DNA of 8,183 nucleotides from Halomonas halophila (lineage in GTDB: Bacteria; Pseudomonadota; Gammaproteobacteria; Pseudomonadales; Halomonadaceae), in NCBI GenBank assembly GCA_002433675.1, contig DJIP01000373.1, forward strand, positions 1 to 8,183, read 5' to 3'. A program made the position numbers and the translations under genes. Below, piece by piece: positions 5,595 through 8,183 of the stretch; position 1 is the first letter of the stretch; each line of letters begins with the position of its first letter. Below the pieces are notes generated by a model. It had not been told where the DNA came from. It saw nothing but the letters and a program-made list of their open reading frames with translations, and did not search any database.

Positions 5595-5753
5595 CTAGTG
5601 CTCGAGGGGGTCGCGCTTGCGGGCGATGTAACGATTGGCGTGCTCGGTGAGTGCCTTGACGTCGGACTTGTAGCCACGGTCGAGTCGGTAGGCGGCCACG
5701 GCCAGCGCCACGGTGGCGCCCAGCATGATCAGCATGGCGATATGGAATGTCAT
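5595..5753 (-). CDS. 52-aa single-pass membrane protein
   Basis: MTFHIAMLIMLGATVALAVAAY is one hydrophobic segment at the N terminus. A basic, amphipathic cytoplasmic-looking tail follows (RLDRGYKSDVKALTEHANRYIARKRDPLEH). The start overlaps the stop of the 140-aa gene by one base (TAATG at 5755-5751). GGAGGG at 5761-5766 sits 7 nt upstream, an excellent ribosome site. This is the second gene of a coupled pair that mirrors the 69/37-aa pair on the other side of the recombinase. Function unknown. Confidence 0.75.
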   Translation of the reverse strand: MTFHIAMLIMLGATVALAVAAYRLDRGYKSDVKALTEHANRYIARKRDPLEH

Positions 5754-6175
5754 TACTTGTCCCTCCAGGTGAGCAGGGCCTTGGCATAGGATGCCACGAG
5801 TGCCAGACCAAAGCCAACGAAGGCGCCCCATAGCGGCTTGGCCGTGCTGGCCACCACCAGCGTCGCCCCGGAGTTATCCTTGTCGGCGAAGAACAGCGCA
5901 ATCAGGGAAAGTGCGCCGACGGTGGTGCCCGCGCGATCGGCCAGATCCAGCAGATTGGTAAGGATGGCCGCTCGCTTGGCCCGCCGCTGGGCGGCCAGGT
6001 GAGCGATGATCTCTTCCAGCTGCTGCTGCGTCAGGCCACGTTCTGAGGCTGGCGTGCCGGTCTTGTCGGCCCGTGACGCGGCCAGATACTGGTCGAGCTC
6101 CTTCTCCAGGGCGTCGAGTCGTTTGTCGCGTGCGCGATGCGGGCCCTGTCCTTGGGGGTCTGGCGCTGCTGGCAT
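5753..6175 (-). CDS. 140-aa coiled-coil and two-pass membrane protein
   Basis: Residues 1-70 are highly charged and partly helical coiled coil (LDALEKELDQYLAAS; LTQQQLEEIIAHLAAQRRAKR). Residues about 84-97 form a short first membrane segment, then a DKDNSG loop, and residues about 114-134 form a second (PLWGAFVGFGLALVASYAKAL). Residues 77-96 (D..DR.G.T..ALS.....F) match the 69-aa protein, so the two are probably related, with this one carrying an added soluble N-terminal half. A modest AAGAG lies before the start. The last codons run directly into the 52-aa gene. Not recognised; holin-like or membrane-anchoring roles are both conceivable. Confidence 0.78.
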   Translation of the reverse strand: MPAAPDPQGQGPHRARDKRLDALEKELDQYLAASRADKTGTPASERGLTQQQLEEIIAHLAAQRRAKRAAILTNLLDLADRAGTTVGALSLIALFFADKDNSGATLVVASTAKPLWGAFVGFGLALVASYAKALLTWRDK

Positions 6176-6243
6176 GTCGATCTCTTTACGTAGCTTGGGC
6201 GGCGAGGGGCAGCGAGTGCTCCGGTGTCACCCGCTCAGGCGAA

Positions 6244-6252
6244 ATACTAGCA
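6244..6252 (-). promoter_or_regulatory. Possible extended -10 for the 140/52-aa pair
   Basis: On the minus strand TGCTAGTAT combines an extended TGn element with a 4-of-6 match to TATAAT. No convincing -35 lies upstream. The transcript would start near 6237, about 60 nt before the start codon. It is divergent from the sufE promoter. Confidence 0.35.
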
Positions 6253-6318
6253 TGACGCCTGGCCGAGTTCGCCGAACCGGGAACTGACCGGGGGAGGACG
6301 ACAGCGGGGCCTGGCAGG

Positions 6319-6324
6319 TATAAT
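6319..6324 (+). promoter_or_regulatory. sufE promoter -10 element
   Basis: A perfect TATAAT lies 25 nt before the sufE start, in an otherwise GC-rich stretch. No good -35 is seen at 16-18 bp (best AGGACG), which suggests an activator or a weak promoter. The short leader ends with AGGGAG (6339-6344), 5 nt before the ATG. I saw no IscR-like dyad here. Confidence 0.6.
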
Positions 6325-6349
6325 CCCGTCAGCATTCTAGGGAGTCACC

Positions 6350-6775
6350 ATGACCACGACGAGTACCGCAGAACAGGCCCAGCAGGAGCTGCTGGAAGAG
6401 TTTGAACTGTTCGACAACTGGATGGACCGCTATCAGTACATCATCGACATGGGCAAGGCATTGCCGGCCTTTCCCGATGAGCAAAAGCGCGATGAGCTGA
6501 AGATTCAGGGCTGCCAGTCCAATGTGTGGATGCACCACGAGCGCCAGGGCGACACCCTGCACTTTGCCGCCATCTCGGACGCGGCCATCGTGTCGGGGCT
6601 GATCGCCGTGCTGATGCGCATCTACAACGATCGAAAGCCCAGTGACATCCTCGCCACCAGTCCGCACTTTCTCAAGGACCTGGGCCTCGACAAGCACCTG
6701 TCACCGACCCGAAGCAATGGCCTCAACGCCATGCTCGAGCGCATCTATCGCGTGGCGGAGCAGGAAGCTGCCTGA
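6350..6775 (+). CDS. sufE: SufE/CsdE-family sulfur acceptor
   Basis: A 141-aa cytoplasmic protein that accepts persulfide sulfur from a cysteine desulfurase (SufS or CsdA) for Fe-S cluster assembly. The family core is plain: DNWMDRYQYIIDMGKALP, then KIQGCQSNVWMH with the sulfur-accepting cysteine C55, then DAAIVSGLIAVLMRIYNDRKP, and SPTRSNGLNAMLERIY at the C terminus. Length fits SufE (E. coli 138 aa). No desulfurase gene is adjacent, so SufE and CsdE cannot be told apart by context; the symbol denotes the family. It is monocistronic as far as seen and converges on yidD. Confidence 0.92.
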   Translation: MTTTSTAEQAQQELLEEFELFDNWMDRYQYIIDMGKALPAFPDEQKRDELKIQGCQSNVWMHHERQGDTLHFAAISDAAIVSGLIAVLMRIYNDRKPSDILATSPHFLKDLGLDKHLSPTRSNGLNAMLERIYRVAEQEAA

Positions 6776-6786
6776 CCCTTGCCGCC

Positions 6787-6807
6787 CGGGCGTCGACGAG
6801 GCGCCCG
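6787..6807. terminator. Possible hairpin between sufE and yidD
   Basis: CGGGCG (6787-6792) can pair with CGCCCG (6802-6807) in the 34-bp gap between convergent genes, giving a very GC-rich stem usable from either side. There is no T run, so it is only a weak terminator candidate. Confidence 0.3.
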
Positions 6808-6809
6808 CG

Positions 6810-7235
6810 TCAGTCCGTTGATCGCGAGTCGCAGTCGTCACGTACCTGAAACTGTGAGTCGAGCTCCGGATCCTGGCGGCAAAGCGTCTCGCTGGGACCG
6901 CCCGGTACAGGATCGATGCCGCCCTTGGCGCCAGGATGGCAGAGCAGAATGCGCTTGAGCGCGAGCCAGCCGCCTCGCAGCGGACCGTGCACCGCGATGG
7001 CTTCGTGACTGTAGTGCGAGCAGCTTGGCCAGTAGCGACAGCGTGGGCCCAGCAATGGACTGATGACACCCTGGTAGAGGCGTATCAACGCCAGCAGCGG
7101 CCATGCCAGCCAGCGCTTCGGCCCGCGCGCGCGGGGCAAGGCCGGCTGTCCGAGTTGCGCCTTGTCGCCGAGCTCACTGCCGGTGTCAGCCCCGGCCGTT
7201 GCCGATGACTCAGGATCCCTTGGTGTAGAGCTCAT
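6810..7235 (-). CDS. yidD: YidD, membrane protein insertion efficiency factor
   Basis: The family supports the YidC insertase at the inner membrane. The conserved core occupies residues about 42-111: [20 protein letters not shown], then [13 protein letters not shown], then [22 protein letters not shown], with family cysteines C66, C72 and C99. At 141 aa it is longer than the usual 70-90 aa, with about 40 polar residues before the core and 30 acidic, polar residues after it. The only ATG lies within hisI, giving a 26-nt overlap and no clear ribosome site, so translation probably depends on hisI. yidD usually sits between rnpA and yidC; here it does not. Confidence 0.88.
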   Translation of the reverse strand: MSSTPRDPESSATAGADTGSELGDKAQLGQPALPRARGPKRWLAWPLLALIRLYQGVISPLLGPRCRYWPSCSHYSHEAIAVHGPLRGGWLALKRILLCHPGAKGGIDPVPGGPSETLCRQDPELDSQFQVRDDCDSRSTD

Positions 7236-7653
7236 CGGGATCGATCAGCGCTGCGCTGTTGATGCGGGCGCTGTCAGCCTCCAGGGACAGATAGAAACAG
7301 CTGCGGCGACCGGTGTGGCAGGCCGGGCCGGTCTGATCGACCTGCAACAGCAGGGTATCGCCGTCACAATCCAGCGACGCACTTTTCAGATGCTGCTGCT
7401 GGCCGGAAGACTCGCCCTTGCGCCAAAGCCTGGCACGGGAGCGGGAGTAGTAGCAGACCCGGCCAGTGCGCAGCGTTTCCTCCAGCGCCTCCCGGTTCAT
7501 CCATGCCATCATCAATACTTCGCCGCTATTGTGCTGCTGGGCGATCGCCGGTAGCAGGCCGTCGACGTTGAATCGCACATTGGCCAGCACCTCATCCAGA
7601 GAATGACGGCTATCGCAGGGTTCGCGCTCGAGGCGTTTGAGCAGATCGGTCAT
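7210..7653 (-). CDS. hisI: HisI, phosphoribosyl-AMP cyclohydrolase
   Basis: A cytoplasmic enzyme that opens the purine ring of phosphoribosyl-AMP, the third step of histidine synthesis. It is 147 aa, the HisI domain only, with no HisE fusion. Typical stretches are [39 protein letters not shown] and [13 protein letters not shown]. The family metal ligands are all present: D95, D97 and D99 for magnesium, and C96, C112 and C119 for zinc across the dimer. The start overlaps the zur stop as ATGA (7650-7653), implying translational coupling. Linkage to zur suggests a zinc-responsive copy, possibly a paralogue of a his-operon gene elsewhere, but the zinc site is intact. Confidence 0.93.
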   Translation of the reverse strand: MTDLLKRLEREPCDSRHSLDEVLANVRFNVDGLLPAIAQQHNSGEVLMMAWMNREALEETLRTGRVCYYSRSRARLWRKGESSGQQQHLKSASLDCDGDTLLLQVDQTGPACHTGRRSCFYLSLEADSARINSAALIDPDELYTKGS

Positions 7654-8177
7654 GGGGCTCGGGTGGCGTCCTTGGGGGTGGAAGAGGCTGTGTTGGCGGG
7701 ACCAGCGGTGGCGTCGGCTGGCTGCTCGACTCCATTATCGTTACCGCCCTGGCACTCCTGGCACAGGCCAAGCAGCTCAATGGTCTGTCGCTGCACCTGA
7801 AAGCCAAGCGTCCTGGCCCGGCTCGCCAATTGATCGTTGATCTCGTCGAGATGCAATTCCTCGACGCGCCCGCAGTCGCGGCAGATCAGCAGTTGGAAGC
7901 GATGGGCATGCTCGGGGCAGGGGCAAGCCACGTAGGCATTGAGCGACTCGATACGATGTACCAGCCCCTGTTCGATCAGGAACTCCAGCGCACGGTATAC
8001 CGTCGGGGGGCGTGCGGCGGCGTGATCCTGGGCTAGCCGATCCAGCAGATCGTAAGCCTTGAGGCCACCGCTGGCCTCACCGATCAGTTCCAGTACGCGT
8101 CGCCGGATGGGGGTGAAGCGCACGCCACGATGTGCGCAGTGAGCTTCAGCCTGTTGTAGCAGGGCGGTGTCGGTCAT
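7650..8177 (-). CDS. zur: Zur, zinc uptake regulator (Fur family)
   Basis: A cytoplasmic repressor that binds DNA when loaded with zinc and shuts off zinc uptake and zinc-sparing genes. It is 175 aa (E. coli Zur 171). The winged-helix part shows CAHRGVRFTPIRRRVLELI, AYDLLDRLAQ and RPPTVYRALEFLIEQGLVH, very close to E. coli Zur. H74 and C85 correspond in spacing to E. coli H77 and C88 of the regulatory zinc site. The structural zinc site is formed by C99/C102 and C139/C142. The last 30 residues are low-complexity. The start is six bases from the window end, so its promoter and any Zur box are outside. It is the first gene of a zur-hisI-yidD run. Confidence 0.92.
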   Translation of the reverse strand: MTDTALLQQAEAHCAHRGVRFTPIRRRVLELIGEASGGLKAYDLLDRLAQDHAAARPPTVYRALEFLIEQGLVHRIESLNAYVACPCPEHAHRFQLLICRDCGRVEELHLDEINDQLASRARTLGFQVQRQTIELLGLCQECQGGNDNGVEQPADATAGPANTASSTPKDATRAP

Positions 8178-8183
8178 GGGGTC

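Overview
The window (8183 bp, GC-rich) looks like a piece of chromosome from a high-GC gammaproteobacterium. Gene content and protein style fit a Halomonas-like member of the Halomonadaceae. That placement is an inference from the protein families seen (MetH, NfuA, SufE, YidD, HisI, Zur) and not from a marker gene.

Left core (1-1569). The start of metH (cobalamin-dependent methionine synthase, minus strand, cut by the window edge) is divergent from nfuA (Fe-S carrier, plus strand). Upstream of nfuA is a near-perfect dyad, CCGAGTA-AAA-TACTCGG, that fits a type 1 IscR operator. nfuA ends in a strong intrinsic terminator.

Middle accessory block (1570-6240). It holds a minus-strand gene for a KfrA-like DNA-binding coiled-coil protein, then about 970 bp without a convincing gene. 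That gap contains a 12-bp tandem repeat, a good sigma70-type promoter aimed at the kfrA-like gene with nested dyads, a start-less reading frame, and a purine-rich minisatellite with a unit of about 75 bp and a cluster of CTAG sites. Next come two overlapping minus-strand genes for very small membrane proteins (69 and 37 aa), a complete tyrosine recombinase (392 aa, plus strand), and a second overlapping pair of small membrane-protein genes on the minus strand (140 and 52 aa). The first proteins of the two pairs share a D..DR.G.T..ALS stretch at the start of their first membrane segment. The recombinase is therefore flanked by two apparently related two-gene membrane cassettes. I do not recognise this arrangement as a named system, and it is the most interesting part of the window.

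Right core (6240-8183). sufE (sulfur acceptor for a cysteine desulfurase) has its own promoter with a perfect TATAAT. Convergent to it is a minus-strand run zur-hisI-yidD: the zinc-uptake regulator Zur, phosphoribosyl-AMP cyclohydrolase (a zinc enzyme), and the membrane-insertion factor YidD. The genes overlap by 4 and 26 nt, so they are probably one translationally coupled operon. Fe-S biogenesis genes thus sit on both sides of the accessory block, and metal homeostasis is the common theme of the conserved parts.
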